Origin: Pseudoalteromonas piscicida
GTDB lineage: Bacteria; Pseudomonadota; Gammaproteobacteria; Enterobacterales; Alteromonadaceae
Direction of reading: 5' to 3'
DNA: 64,000 nucleotides
Assembly (NCBI RefSeq): GCF_000238315.3
Contig: NZ_CP011924.1
Span: 2,609,501 to 2,673,500 of the forward strand
How positions within the stretch are numbered: the first letter of the stretch is position 1; the number at the start of each line of letters is the position of its first letter. Made by a program: the position numbers and the translations under genes. Positions 9,345 through 17,996 of this stretch are shown piece after piece. The notes below the pieces were generated by a model. It had not been told where the DNA came from. It worked only from the letters and a program-made list of their open reading frames with translations, and made no database searches.

Positions 9345-11833
9345 AATGTATGCCAATCGTCTTCTGTAAGTGGCTTACAGAAGACGTAACCTTGGATTGT
9401 ATGACAACCTAGCTTGCGCAGGTAACGTTTCTGTACAGGCTTTTCAACGCCCTCAGCTACAACTTGCAGGTTGAGCGCCTTAGCCATCGCCACAATTGCC
9501 GAAACAATTTCGCTGTTGCCATATTCATCGGGCACTTTAGCAATAAAACTAGCATCTATTTTTAGGATATCGATGGGCAGTTTAGCCAAGTAACTGAGCG
9601 CAGAATACCCGGTACCAAAGTCATCAATCGCCAGTTTTACACCCAGCTCCTTGAGTTTTCTCAAGGTGTACTTAGCCTCAAGCAGATTACCGATAAAGCT
9701 ATTTTCAGTAAGCTCAAGCTCAAGATACTTGCCGTCGACGTTGTGCTTCTTTAATGCCTGCGCAACACATTGATAAAGGTCGCCTTGAGTGACATGAGAC
9801 GCCGAGATATTAATCGCCAAGCGCCTAATATCAACACCGGCGCGTTGCCATTTAGCCAAGTGCTGACAGGCTTTATCTATTACCCACTGATCTAAACGAA
9901 TAATAAGCCCAAGCTCCTCTGCGAGTGGAATAAATTGAGCCGGCGAGATCATCCCAAGATTTGGGTCGCGCCAGCGCAGCAAACACTCAACACTGGAAAT
10001 ACGACTGCTAGTTAAGCACTGCAAGGGTTGAAAATGCAGTTCAAATTCATCATTTTCTAAGGCATTCTGAAAACGGCTTAGCATGGATAAGCGCTCAAAT
10101 GAGCGTGCATTCATCGAAGCTTCGAATAATTGGAAGGAGTTGCGCCCTACTTCTTTGGAGCGATACATAGCAACATCGGCGTGTTTAAGCAATGTTTCCG
10201 TGTCATGACCATCCTCGGGATAAATAGCTGCCCCCATAGAGGCCGTCGCAGCCACCTGCATATCACCAAGTTGAAAGGGGCTCGATAGTGCCATCAACAT
10301 TTGGTCAGCAAACTCAATGACCTCCGACATGCCATTCACTTCGCTCAGTAGCACAACAAATTCGTCGCCACCAAGTCGCGCTAACGTGTCACCTTCGTTT
10401 AGAATAGACTTTATTCGCTCACTAACCTGTACCAATAACTCATCTCCGGCGCTGTGGCCAAGAGAGTCATTCACTTCCTTAAAGCGGTCTAAATCTATAA
10501 ACATCACACTGAGTTTTTGCTTATAGTGATGCGCTGATGCCAATGCCATAGAGAGTCTGTCGTAAAATAAGCGGCGATTAGGCAGCCCAGTCAATTCATC
10601 AAAATAAGCTAAGCGAGCAATTTTTTCTTCAGCATTTTTGCGCTCCGTAATGTCACTAAAAATGGCCGCGTAGAGCATGTCGTCACTGTACGGCTCTCTG
10701 ATCTCAATAATCGTGAGCCATTCAACATAAATCTCACCGCTCTTTTTGCGGTTGCAGATCTCACCCTGCCACACACCAGTTTCTCTGAGAGTTTGCCACA
10801 TGCTCTGATAATAGCATTCATCATGTAGCCCAGAGCTCAATATGCTGGGGTTTTTCCCTAGTACTTCATAATCTTTGTAGCCAGTAAGCGCACTAAACGC
10901 TGGGTTGATCTGGATTATTTCACCTGAACTTTTGGTGATCATGATACCATCGAGAGAAGCATCAATAATGCGGTTTGCTAGATAAAGATTCTTCTCCGAT
11001 TTTTGCAGTGCAATATCACGTTGTACTAGGACTTTTTCCAGCTCGCTACAATACGCAGTTTCGATTTCAGTCAGGACATTTTTGAGCGCTAATAGCCCTA
11101 TCACTTGTTGCGATTCCGGGGACGTCACCACCAAATGACGAATGGAGTTTACCGTCATCAGCCGATAAGCATCGAATAGGCTGTCTTTTGGCGTCATGGA
11201 GAGCATCGGATAGCTAGCTAATTGCCAGCAAGGCTGACGCCAATCAGGGTTGAGAATAATGTACGCAATATCACGCTGAGTAATAATGCCATACTCATTT
11301 AATTCACGGTTATACACCAGCACAGCGGTAAGCTTAAGCTCACGCATATTATTGATAACATCAGAGACGCAGTCTTCACTGTCTAAAATCACAATGCTCG
11401 AGTCAAAGTGTTGCTCAATTGGTCTAAAATGCAAATAATGGTCGAGCCCTTGGCTGCGCACAATATCGGATAAAGAGACCACACCACAAGGCAGATTATC
11501 CTGGTCCACCACAAGTAAGTGACGGATCCCTAGTTGGTGGAACTTGACCGTCGCCTCACTCAAGGTTTTATCTATTTGAATTTTTTGCACCGGTGTAGTC
11601 ATCACTTCCCGGATCGGCACCTGGGAAAAATCAGGATCGTTAAAGTTGAGCTTAACGCAATCCGACTCAGTCCAGATACCAATAATGTCATCGGCACGGG
11701 TAATAAAGATCGAGCTCACTCTGCTCGCTCGCATTTGCGCAACCGCATCATATAGACTGGTTTGCTCATCGCAACATAACAAGCTATTGGTAAATACTTC
11801 TTTGATCTGTAACTGACGTGAATCACCAACCAT
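9317..11833 (-). CDS. CBS-CBS-PAS-GGDEF-EAL c-di-GMP signalling protein
   Basis: Cytoplasmic c-di-GMP enzyme of 838 aa. Two tandem CBS pairs (about residues 8-130 and 140-270) probably bind an adenosyl ligand. They are followed by a PAS domain (about 285-405), a GGDEF domain with intact RLGGDEF near residue 487, and an EAL domain. In the EAL domain the signature reads ECLL instead of EALL, but the metal/catalytic residues are kept: ELTEN, DDFGTGYSA, KIDASF, AEGVE and QGY. Both activities are therefore possible. The ATG at 11833 was preferred over the upstream GTG (11839) because GAGAG lies 8 nt before it. No membrane segments were seen. It converges on the DUF2797 gene. Confidence 0.93.
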   Translation of the reverse strand: MVGDSRQLQIKEVFTNSLLCCDEQTSLYDAVAQMRASRVSSIFITRADDIIGIWTESDCVKLNFNDPDFSQVPIREVMTTPVQKIQIDKTLSEATVKFHQLGIRHLLVVDQDNLPCGVVSLSDIVRSQGLDHYLHFRPIEQHFDSSIVILDSEDCVSDVINNMRELKLTAVLVYNRELNEYGIITQRDIAYIILNPDWRQPCWQLASYPMLSMTPKDSLFDAYRLMTVNSIRHLVVTSPESQQVIGLLALKNVLTEIETAYCSELEKVLVQRDIALQKSEKNLYLANRIIDASLDGIMITKSSGEIIQINPAFSALTGYKDYEVLGKNPSILSSGLHDECYYQSMWQTLRETGVWQGEICNRKKSGEIYVEWLTIIEIREPYSDDMLYAAIFSDITERKNAEEKIARLAYFDELTGLPNRRLFYDRLSMALASAHHYKQKLSVMFIDLDRFKEVNDSLGHSAGDELLVQVSERIKSILNEGDTLARLGGDEFVVLLSEVNGMSEVIEFADQMLMALSSPFQLGDMQVAATASMGAAIYPEDGHDTETLLKHADVAMYRSKEVGRNSFQLFEASMNARSFERLSMLSRFQNALENDEFELHFQPLQCLTSSRISSVECLLRWRDPNLGMISPAQFIPLAEELGLIIRLDQWVIDKACQHLAKWQRAGVDIRRLAINISASHVTQGDLYQCVAQALKKHNVDGKYLELELTENSFIGNLLEAKYTLRKLKELGVKLAIDDFGTGYSALSYLAKLPIDILKIDASFIAKVPDEYGNSEIVSAIVAMAKALNLQVVAEGVEKPVQKRYLRKLGCHTIQGYVFCKPLTEDDWHTFYSSEKVIS

Positions 11834-11909
11834 AAGCACACTCTCGCAATATTATTCCAATTTGAAGTATACTGGGCGACACTTTTGATAACTTGACCAA
11901 GAACAAATT

Positions 11910-12209
11910 ATGGCGATAAAAACCTATCCTTTATTGCTGGTACTGGACCAAAGTATAGAGTTTATCGAAGATGAAAAAGCACTAAGAGATGCAACGCATC
12001 TGCTCGATGATGCGTCACTCAAACGTGTAATTCTAGTATACACAAACGATTGCTGTAGCAACGTACAAGGTGCACCTGTGCAATGTATTGAGTTGAAATA
12101 TTTAACCGAATTAGTGCAACAATATCTCGTTGACGAAGGCCAGTGTTGTGTGAGCAAAATCCAACTGAGAAATACTCAGCAGGCTTTTGATTTATTAAGT
12201 CTAAGCTAA
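11910..12209 (+). CDS. Small hypothetical protein, possibly DUF4144-like
   Basis: A 99-aa soluble protein, divergent from the GGDEF-EAL gene and convergent with the deacetylase gene, whose stop codon it overlaps by 4 bp. It begins MAIKTYPLLLVLDQSIEFIE. It has no signal peptide or membrane segment, and three cysteines lie close together (NDCCSN and QCIE). Length and character resemble small DUF4144-type proteins of the Alteromonadales/Vibrionales, but this is a weak recollection. Its tight packing between two genes supports it being real. Function unknown. Confidence 0.65.
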   Translation: MAIKTYPLLLVLDQSIEFIEDEKALRDATHLLDDASLKRVILVYTNDCCSNVQGAPVQCIELKYLTELVQQYLVDEGQCCVSKIQLRNTQQAFDLLSLS

Positions 12210-13126
12210 CCGGCTTCAACCAGCGCTTTGATATGTGTCACGGCGCTGCGGCCTAAAGAAGAAAGATCATAGCCCCCTTCTAAGTAGGAAATAATCCCCA
12301 AACAGTCCGATGAGTTTGCAAACTCAACCACTTGCTCAGTAAACCACTGGTAATCTTGTTCAACAAACTTGAGCCCACCCATATCATCTTCTAAATGACC
12401 ATCAAACCCTGCACTGATAAAAATGAGCTGAGGTTTAAATGATTGCAGCTTAGGTAACCATTGCTGCTCCACCAAGGCTTTTAAGTCTGTGCCATCCGCT
12501 CCCGCACTCAACGGGGAATTGATAAGTGTTTGATGATTCTCAATCGCGGTATTTGGATAAAAAGGGTGTTGAAACAAAGAGCAAAGTAACACGCTATGAT
12601 CGTCTTTGAAAATATCTTGTGTGCCATTACCATGATGTACATCGATGTCTAATATAGCCACCCGCTCTACGCCCTTTGTCTTGGCATAAGCGGCAGCAAT
12701 GGCAACATTATTAAAGACACAAAACCCCGATGAAGTACTTTGATTGGCGTGGTGCCCAGGAGGTCTAACAGAACAAAATGCAGCATCAAGTTTACCTGCA
12801 ACCACTTCGTCCACCGCAAGTATTCCTGCGCCGACAGCGCGTTCAATCGCTTTCATAGAATCAGGACAAAGCCAAGTGTCGCCGTCTAACTCGGTTAACC
12901 CTTCATTAGGGATTTTATCCATTACTTCTTTGATCATGGCTTGATCATGAACCAATGCATAGTGTGAGGTATCGGCTTTCAGCGCCGTTTTGTGCTCAAT
13001 GGCGATATCAAGTCCAGACGCTAGCAACCTGTCTGATATCGCATCTAACCTCGCAGGACACTCAGGATGTTCCTCGGTCATTTTATGCTTGCGGCAATAT
13101 GGATGAGTAATAATTGCAGTACGCAT
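12206..13126 (-). CDS. Histone deacetylase family (AcuC/HDAC-like) deacetylase
   Basis: Zinc-dependent amidohydrolase of the arginase/deacetylase fold, expected to remove acyl groups from acyl-lysine or acyl-polyamine substrates. The 306-aa protein shows the whole family signature: HPECPARLDAI, RPPGHHA near residue 125 (catalytic His pair), GFCVFNNVAIAA, the metal-binding ILDIDVHHGNGTQ near residue 167, SAGFDGH near residue 240 and the closing EGGYDLSSL. There is no signal peptide, so it acts in the cytoplasm. The physiological substrate cannot be read from the sequence. The promoter probably lies in the 100 bp between it and the hairpin at 13.2 kb. Confidence 0.93.
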   Translation of the reverse strand: MRTAIITHPYCRKHKMTEEHPECPARLDAISDRLLASGLDIAIEHKTALKADTSHYALVHDQAMIKEVMDKIPNEGLTELDGDTWLCPDSMKAIERAVGAGILAVDEVVAGKLDAAFCSVRPPGHHANQSTSSGFCVFNNVAIAAAYAKTKGVERVAILDIDVHHGNGTQDIFKDDHSVLLCSLFQHPFYPNTAIENHQTLINSPLSAGADGTDLKALVEQQWLPKLQSFKPQLIFISAGFDGHLEDDMGGLKFVEQDYQWFTEQVVEFANSSDCLGIISYLEGGYDLSSLGRSAVTHIKALVEAG

Positions 13127-13188
13127 AACGAATATACATCCTATGTTAGTTTGCGACGTGGTTGATTTAAGTAGCTATCCTTTCACTA

Positions 13189-13218
13189 TATCAAAGCCAC
13201 ATAATTGTGGCTTTGATA
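13189..13218 (-). terminator. Strong hairpin, probable terminator of the serine hydrolase gene
   Basis: Perfect 13-base inverted repeat around TATCAAAGCCAC / GTGGCTTTGATA with a 4-nt loop, 13 nt downstream of the minus-strand hydrolase stop. The T tract after the stem is poor, so termination is inferred from the stem and position. Confidence 0.6.
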
Positions 13219-13230
13219 CTTTGGTATATC

Positions 13231-14793
13231 CTAATGCTGGATTTCTTTCGCCTTTAAATCCAAGTTATGGAAATCGAAACTAAAGTCGGTTATTTCCGGA
13301 TTAACAAATTCCATCGCAGCAGACTCAACCCGTTGAGATTTATCCATCACAAAATTGATGTAAGCATCTGCTTCAAGTAATGGCTCATCCCACCGTACCA
13401 CAAAGGTGTTACCGGTTAGGTGCTCAAGTTTCCCTTTTAAGCGCTTAGTATGCGTAAAATCAATGCGCAGTTCCTTACCGAGCTTTTCCACTACCACATC
13501 GCCATACCAAGCGCTAGTTAGTGTCCCCGTGTAGTGGTTTAATGGTAAAGCTGGTTGTGGTTTTGCAACTTCGATTATCCCAGCTTTAGCGTATTTTTCT
13601 TGTTGCGCCTTAAAGTAGTCATCGGCGATGATCTGCACCCAGTCTTTATCTTCTAGGCCAAGTGCATCTTCAAACACTTCATTGATAATCGCTGAAAGTG
13701 CGGGGTATTTTTGTTGGTTTGATAAGACCACCACACCCAATTTTTTCTCTGGGATCATCGCAACTTGCGACACCATACCTAAAATCCCGCCGCCGTGACC
13801 TACCTTTTTATAACCAAAGTAGTCCTCCACTGCCCAGCCAAGGCCGTACCCTCTAAACTGCTGGTGGTATACTTCTGCGGCTTTTGCTGCGGGAATACGT
13901 GTAATGTGTGGATGCCACATTTGCACTTGTTGCTCTTGGCTAAATAGCTGCTCGCCAGAAGGTAAGCGACCACCTTCAAGCTGAGTTTGTAACCACTTGG
14001 TCATGTCATCCACGTTAGACGCAATGGCGCCAGCACCACGGAAATCTTCTAGGTAGTTAACAAAGAACGGTGTAAGTTTGCCATCCATCGGAATATAGCC
14101 AGTCGCCCAATTACTATTGTTAGCTGGGATCCGAGAGAATCCAGCCTTTGAATCATCCATATCCAGCTTGGTAAACATTTCCTGCTCAACAAAATCGCGC
14201 CAATCTTTACCACTGACTCGGCTTACGACTTCTCCTGCAACCACAAACATCAAATTGTTATAAGCGTAATGGCTACGGAAACTTGAATCAGGTTTGAGAT
14301 GTGAAATACCTGCTAGCAATTCTGGCATGGTTTTATCAGTATCAGGCCAGATCATAAGATCGCCCGCCCCAAGACCCAACCCACTTCGATGACTTAATAA
14401 ATCTCGGATCGTCATCTCTTGAGTAACATAACTATCGTAAAGCTTAAATTCTGGAATGTGTTTGGTGACTTTGTCATCCCAATTCAGTTTGCCTTGATCT
14501 ATCAACATCGCCAGCGCTGCTGCCGTGAATGCTTTGGTGTTGGATGCAATACCAAACAAGGTATCCGCATTGACCTTGGCTGGCTTATTTAAGTGCGTCA
14601 CCCCAAAACCCTTGGTCATCACAACCTTGCCATCTTCTACGATACCGATTGCCAAACCTGGAATATTAAATTTTGCCATTGCGCTTTTTACCGCAGTTTC
14701 AACATCTTGTTGGTTTACTGCCGCACTTACCTGCGCACTAAGAAAACTTGCTGCAACTAGGCCGGAGGTTAATAGCCATTGTTTTATTTTCAT
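13231..14793 (-). CDS. Secreted class C beta-lactamase-fold serine hydrolase with DUF3471-type C-terminus
   Basis: Periplasmic serine hydrolase of the penicillin-binding-protein/beta-lactamase superfamily, more likely an esterase or peptidase than an antibiotic resistance enzyme. The ATG at 14793 was chosen because AAGGA sits 7 nt upstream and it starts directly with the signal peptide (MKIKQWLLTSGLVAASFLSA, cleavage after AQVSA); the upstream GTG at 14817 adds eight unlikely residues. The catalytic SxxK is SNTK (GIASNTKAFTAAAL), the second motif is YNN in HYAYNNLMF, and the third is HGG in KVGHGGGILG. The C-terminal about 120 residues form the separate beta domain common in this group. Confidence 0.88.
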   Translation of the reverse strand: MKIKQWLLTSGLVAASFLSAQVSAAVNQQDVETAVKSAMAKFNIPGLAIGIVEDGKVVMTKGFGVTHLNKPAKVNADTLFGIASNTKAFTAAALAMLIDQGKLNWDDKVTKHIPEFKLYDSYVTQEMTIRDLLSHRSGLGLGAGDLMIWPDTDKTMPELLAGISHLKPDSSFRSHYAYNNLMFVVAGEVVSRVSGKDWRDFVEQEMFTKLDMDDSKAGFSRIPANNSNWATGYIPMDGKLTPFFVNYLEDFRGAGAIASNVDDMTKWLQTQLEGGRLPSGEQLFSQEQQVQMWHPHITRIPAAKAAEVYHQQFRGYGLGWAVEDYFGYKKVGHGGGILGMVSQVAMIPEKKLGVVVLSNQQKYPALSAIINEVFEDALGLEDKDWVQIIADDYFKAQQEKYAKAGIIEVAKPQPALPLNHYTGTLTSAWYGDVVVEKLGKELRIDFTHTKRLKGKLEHLTGNTFVVRWDEPLLEADAYINFVMDKSQRVESAAMEFVNPEITDFSFDFHNLDLKAKEIQH

Positions 14794-14838
14794 TATTTTT
14801 CCTTGGATTTTTGCCACAACTAATCATGATGTTACGAG

Positions 14839-15369
14839 TTAGGCCTTAAGGTTTAACTTTGTAGCATCACAGTGGTAGATGGCTAATTCTTGTTGTTGTC
14901 TGTCACTATTATTATCTGTAACGTGTGGTTGCGCCGAAATTGCCTGTAAATAGCTGGTTGGAAACTGATGCTCCTTTGCCCCAGCGAACACATGATGTAA
15001 GTACCAATCGAAAGGTAATTGTTGTTCCACAAAAGTGTTAGCAATATAGCACCAGGCGTCCACGATACCGCCATCTTGTCTTTCAACTGGCAAGCAATGA
15101 CAGCTGTAGCGCTCCCCTTCAATGTCGTCCAATCGCGCCTTTTCTTGCTCATCCAACGCATACAAAACGCCATAAACATGGCTATTTACTTCAGTGCTCG
15201 GCGTAATACTGCACTTGGCTGAACCATCGGTGCTCAACATATCAAAAGTCAGCCGATAGCCATGCAATTTCCCCACTCCAAGTAGCTTCGCTTGTGGTAA
15301 GCGAGCAAGCAAACGTGCAGTCGACATATTTGAACCAAAGCTAAAGTTAATAATGTTTTTGTCACACAT
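14839..15369 (-). CDS. Gamma-glutamylcyclotransferase-like protein
   Basis: 176-aa protein of the GGCT/BtrG fold, which converts gamma-glutamyl-amino acids into 5-oxoproline and the free amino acid. The substrate loop motif FSFGSNM is at residues 9-15, and the conserved YGVLYALDEQEKARLDDIEG segment near residue 65-85 carries the family's catalytic-region Glu. Its ATG overlaps the stop of the upstream LysE gene by one base (TAATG), so the two are translationally coupled. This suggests a link between amino-acid export and gamma-glutamyl amino-acid turnover, which is an inference from context. Confidence 0.88.
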   Translation of the reverse strand: MCDKNIINFSFGSNMSTARLLARLPQAKLLGVGKLHGYRLTFDMLSTDGSAKCSITPSTEVNSHVYGVLYALDEQEKARLDDIEGERYSCHCLPVERQDGGIVDAWCYIANTFVEQQLPFDWYLHHVFAGAKEHQFPTSYLQAISAQPHVTDNNSDRQQQELAIYHCDATKLNLKA

Positions 15370-15992
15370 TAGACCACCAACCTTACTGCAAGCAATAACA
15401 TGATCACACCGATCCCGCGATCAAACCAATGTCCTGCACGACGAAAAAATTGTCTTACCCTTGTTTTTGATAAAACTAAAGATAAAAACGAAAACCAAGC
15501 CCAGGTAGCCAACGCCATATAAACACCGTAAAACAACTGCACACTGCTTGGTGTGGTTGGCTCAATCACTAAGGTAAAAAGCGATAAGAAAAACAACGTT
15601 GCTTTGGGATTTAAGGCATTGACTAAAAAGCCTCGCTTTAACGCAGTCCAATTAGACTCAGTAACAGCGTGTTCAGTGATATTTTCTTGCTCTGAATTGG
15701 GTTTTGCATACCGCAACGCTTGAACACCAAGGTAAGCGAGGTAAAGCGCGGCTAAGTATTTTACTGCTGTGAACAAGGTTTCAGATTGAGATAGCAGTAA
15801 CGCAACCCCCAATAAGCAATAACTGACATGTACTAAAATACCAAGGCCAACGCCAAAACTTGTCCAAAGGGCGTTTGCTCTACCCTGCTGTACACTTTGT
15901 TTAAGCACTATCGCAAAATCAGGACCGGGACTTGCGACAGCAAAAAAATGTGCCAGCGCAATTAAGATAAACTCATCAAGATAAACGAGCAT
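15369..15992 (-). CDS. LysE/RhtB family amino-acid exporter
   Basis: Inner-membrane exporter of 207 aa. It shows the family's N-terminal pattern FILIALAHFFAVASPGPDFAI and a set of about six hydrophobic helices. The LNPKATLFFLSLF segment near residue 125 is the second family hallmark. The ATG at 15992 was chosen because AGGAG lies 7 nt before it; the ATG at 15998 is too close to this ribosome-binding site and 16022 has none. It overlaps the upstream unknown gene by 17 nt and the downstream GGCT gene by one base, so the three form an operon. The transported substrate is unknown. Confidence 0.92.
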   Translation of the reverse strand: MLVYLDEFILIALAHFFAVASPGPDFAIVLKQSVQQGRANALWTSFGVGLGILVHVSYCLLGVALLLSQSETLFTAVKYLAALYLAYLGVQALRYAKPNSEQENITEHAVTESNWTALKRGFLVNALNPKATLFFLSLFTLVIEPTTPSSVQLFYGVYMALATWAWFSFLSLVLSKTRVRQFFRRAGHWFDRGIGVIMLLLAVRLVV

Positions 15993-16767
15993 GTGCATGC
16001 TCCTGTAAGGCCAGTAAATCACCTCGCTCTGAGTTATCCATTAAGGTATTAATTTGCTTTTTCGCCTTTTTATACTGACTCACAAGGTGTGACTTAAGAT
16101 ACTTATGACCATCTTTCACCCCTTTAAAATGGCATACTAGGGCATGCACAAAAACACTCTGCTGCTCCGTCAGTGCAGCTTTTCGGTTGGCATATTGGTT
16201 GTAGCAAGAACCACATCCTCCCCTAAAGTGATATACGGTATTAGACACCATGACCCCAAAGCCAAAAAAGCTCGCCAGCACATCACAAGCCGCGTCTAAT
16301 TGCGCTTCCCCACCTGGAGGTAACACGCCACGCTGTAAAATTAAAACTTTTGCCATAACACCTGCATAACTGGCGATCAGATCTTGAGGCTGATTTATTT
16401 GATTGGGATTATAAGAAATCAAAATAGGCGCAGCCGGTTCAGCGATAACCGCTTGCTCACCGCGCCAACGCCCTGCAATGTTTAACTTAGTCATGCTGGT
16501 CGACGCGAGCATGCGTTCAGGCGCAACCAAAGTGATTGGCCACCGTTGTAATCCCGCATAGGACTTTACTCGGGAGAAAACCACTGCCGCCATCTCTTCA
16601 ATACTGGATACCGGCTCAGGAAAACAACTGGGAGTCGGAGTAATGATCTGCGTTTCATTTAAAAAGTACTCGCCATCAAAATGCTCAAATGCCCAGACAA
16701 AGGTATCAATTAACCATTGGGTTTCTTCATCGCTAAGCAAAGGTGAGACTTTAAATAAGGACAGCAT
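15976..16767 (-). CDS. Conserved hypothetical protein, first gene of the LysE-GGCT operon
   Basis: 263-aa protein not recognised with confidence. No signal peptide or transmembrane segment is visible. The central part (SYNPNQINQPQDLIASYAGV) and HFRGGCGSCYNQYANRKAA near residue 190 (with a CxxC pair that could bind metal) look conserved. A patterned acidic/alpha-helical region and a basic lysine-rich tail (YKKAKKQINTLM) follow. It overlaps the exporter gene by 17 nt, which implies co-translation. Confidence 0.75.
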   Translation of the reverse strand: MLSLFKVSPLLSDEETQWLIDTFVWAFEHFDGEYFLNETQIITPTPSCFPEPVSSIEEMAAVVFSRVKSYAGLQRWPITLVAPERMLASTSMTKLNIAGRWRGEQAVIAEPAAPILISYNPNQINQPQDLIASYAGVMAKVLILQRGVLPPGGEAQLDAACDVLASFFGFGVMVSNTVYHFRGGCGSCYNQYANRKAALTEQQSVFVHALVCHFKGVKDGHKYLKSHLVSQYKKAKKQINTLMDNSERGDLLALQEHAHARLS

Positions 16768-16848
16768 GCTAATAATTCACTCTTTTCTGGAATAACCCCT
16801 GATAAATAGCATAAACTCTGAGCCTAATGCAAAAACATGGAGTTTCAC

Positions 16849-17178
16849 ATGCCACACTTTATTCTCGAACACTCAGCTAATTTGCCAATTGACACCGAGG
16901 CATTAGTATCACAGGTGCAGCAATTTGCCTGTGCAAGTGGCTTGTTTGATCCAACTTCCGTCAAAACCCGTGCTGTTGCTTTTGAGCATTTTCAGTTAGG
17001 TGATGGCAAACAAGGATTTATTCACCTACAAATCCATATGATGGCTGGTAGAACATTAGAGCAAAAACAAATGCTCACGGAAGGTGCTCTAAAGCTTTTG
17101 CTCGCAAAGGTCGGGGAGCATTTTGCTCTCAGTGTCCATTGTTATGATTTATTATCCGATATTTACCGCAAAAACTAA
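16849..17178 (+). CDS. 5-carboxymethyl-2-hydroxymuconate isomerase-like protein (tautomerase superfamily)
   Basis: 109-aa protein of the CHMI family in the tautomerase superfamily, whose enzymes use an N-terminal proline as general base. The start at 16849 gives MPHFILEHSANL, so Pro-2 becomes the new N-terminus after Met removal; a GGAG lies 8 nt upstream. The upstream ATG at 16837 would bury this proline. No homoprotocatechuate pathway genes are nearby, so the role may not be aromatic degradation. It is 23 nt upstream of rsuA and may be co-transcribed. Confidence 0.85.
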   Translation: MPHFILEHSANLPIDTEALVSQVQQFACASGLFDPTSVKTRAVAFEHFQLGDGKQGFIHLQIHMMAGRTLEQKQMLTEGALKLLLAKVGEHFALSVHCYDLLSDIYRKN

Positions 17179-17201
17179 TTTATTATTCGAGTTATTTAGC
17201 T

Positions 17202-17912
17202 ATGAAATTTCCATGTAGATTGGAGAAATTTTTGAGCCACGTTGCAGAGATGCCGCGCAGCAAGGTCAAAATTAATATTAAAAAAGGTCTAGTTACCGTC
17301 AATGGCAATGTCGTCAAAAAAGGCGATATTCAAGTCACCCAAGCAGACCATATTACTTTCGATGGCAAACGCCTAGAGTATTTGGGTTTACGCTACTATA
17401 TGCTAAACAAACCACAAGGTTATGTATGTGCAAATAGTGATGAATTACACCCTACAGTATTCGATTTAATCGAAGAACCTAACTTAAAAGATTTTCATGT
17501 TGCAGGTAGACTGGACATCGATACGACGGGCTTGGTTCTGCTCACGAACGATGGTGATTGGTCTCATCAAATCACCTCGCCAAAGAAACAAAAGTTTAAA
17601 ACTTATGTACTAGAAAGTCGCGATGAACTCACTGAAGAAGCGCTAACACAGCTTGAGCAAGGCGTTGAGTTACATGGTGAAAGACAAGCAACCTTACCAG
17701 CAAAAGCCGAGCTTATTGATAAATTTGCACTACGCTTATCTATTTGCGAAGGAAAATATCATCAAGTAAAGCGCATGCTTGCCGCAGTTGGCAACCAAGT
17801 AGTTGAACTTCATAGAGAAAACATTGCAGGGATCGAACTTGATCCAACCCTTGCTGAGGGAGAATATCGCCCGTTAACTGATGAAGAAATAAGCATAATT
17901 AATGCAAATTAG
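17202..17912 (+). CDS. rsuA: 16S rRNA pseudouridine(516) synthase
   Basis: Isomerises U516 of 16S rRNA. The 236-aa product has an N-terminal S4 RNA-binding domain (RLEKFLSHVAEMPRSKVK to about residue 60) and the RsuA/RluB-type catalytic domain with MLNKPQGYVCAN, the catalytic motif AGRLDIDTTGLVLLTNDG near residue 105 (catalytic Asp in RLD), and GKYHQVKRMLAAVGN near residue 187. The short length and missing N-terminal extension favour RsuA over RluB/RluF/RluE. It follows the CHMI-like gene by 23 nt. Confidence 0.9.
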   Translation: MKFPCRLEKFLSHVAEMPRSKVKINIKKGLVTVNGNVVKKGDIQVTQADHITFDGKRLEYLGLRYYMLNKPQGYVCANSDELHPTVFDLIEEPNLKDFHVAGRLDIDTTGLVLLTNDGDWSHQITSPKKQKFKTYVLESRDELTEEALTQLEQGVELHGERQATLPAKAELIDKFALRLSICEGKYHQVKRMLAAVGNQVVELHRENIAGIELDPTLAEGEYRPLTDEEISIINAN

Positions 17913-17996
17913 TCTTCACCCTTAAGTAGTATGAGTAAATATCATCTCAAAATAACCCGCATAGGGCATTAACCTACTTACAAACTCCCCCTAAAC

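Noticed and set aside
14794..14817. Upstream GTG start for the serine hydrolase
   Set aside because: No ribosome-binding site and it would place eight charged residues before the signal peptide.
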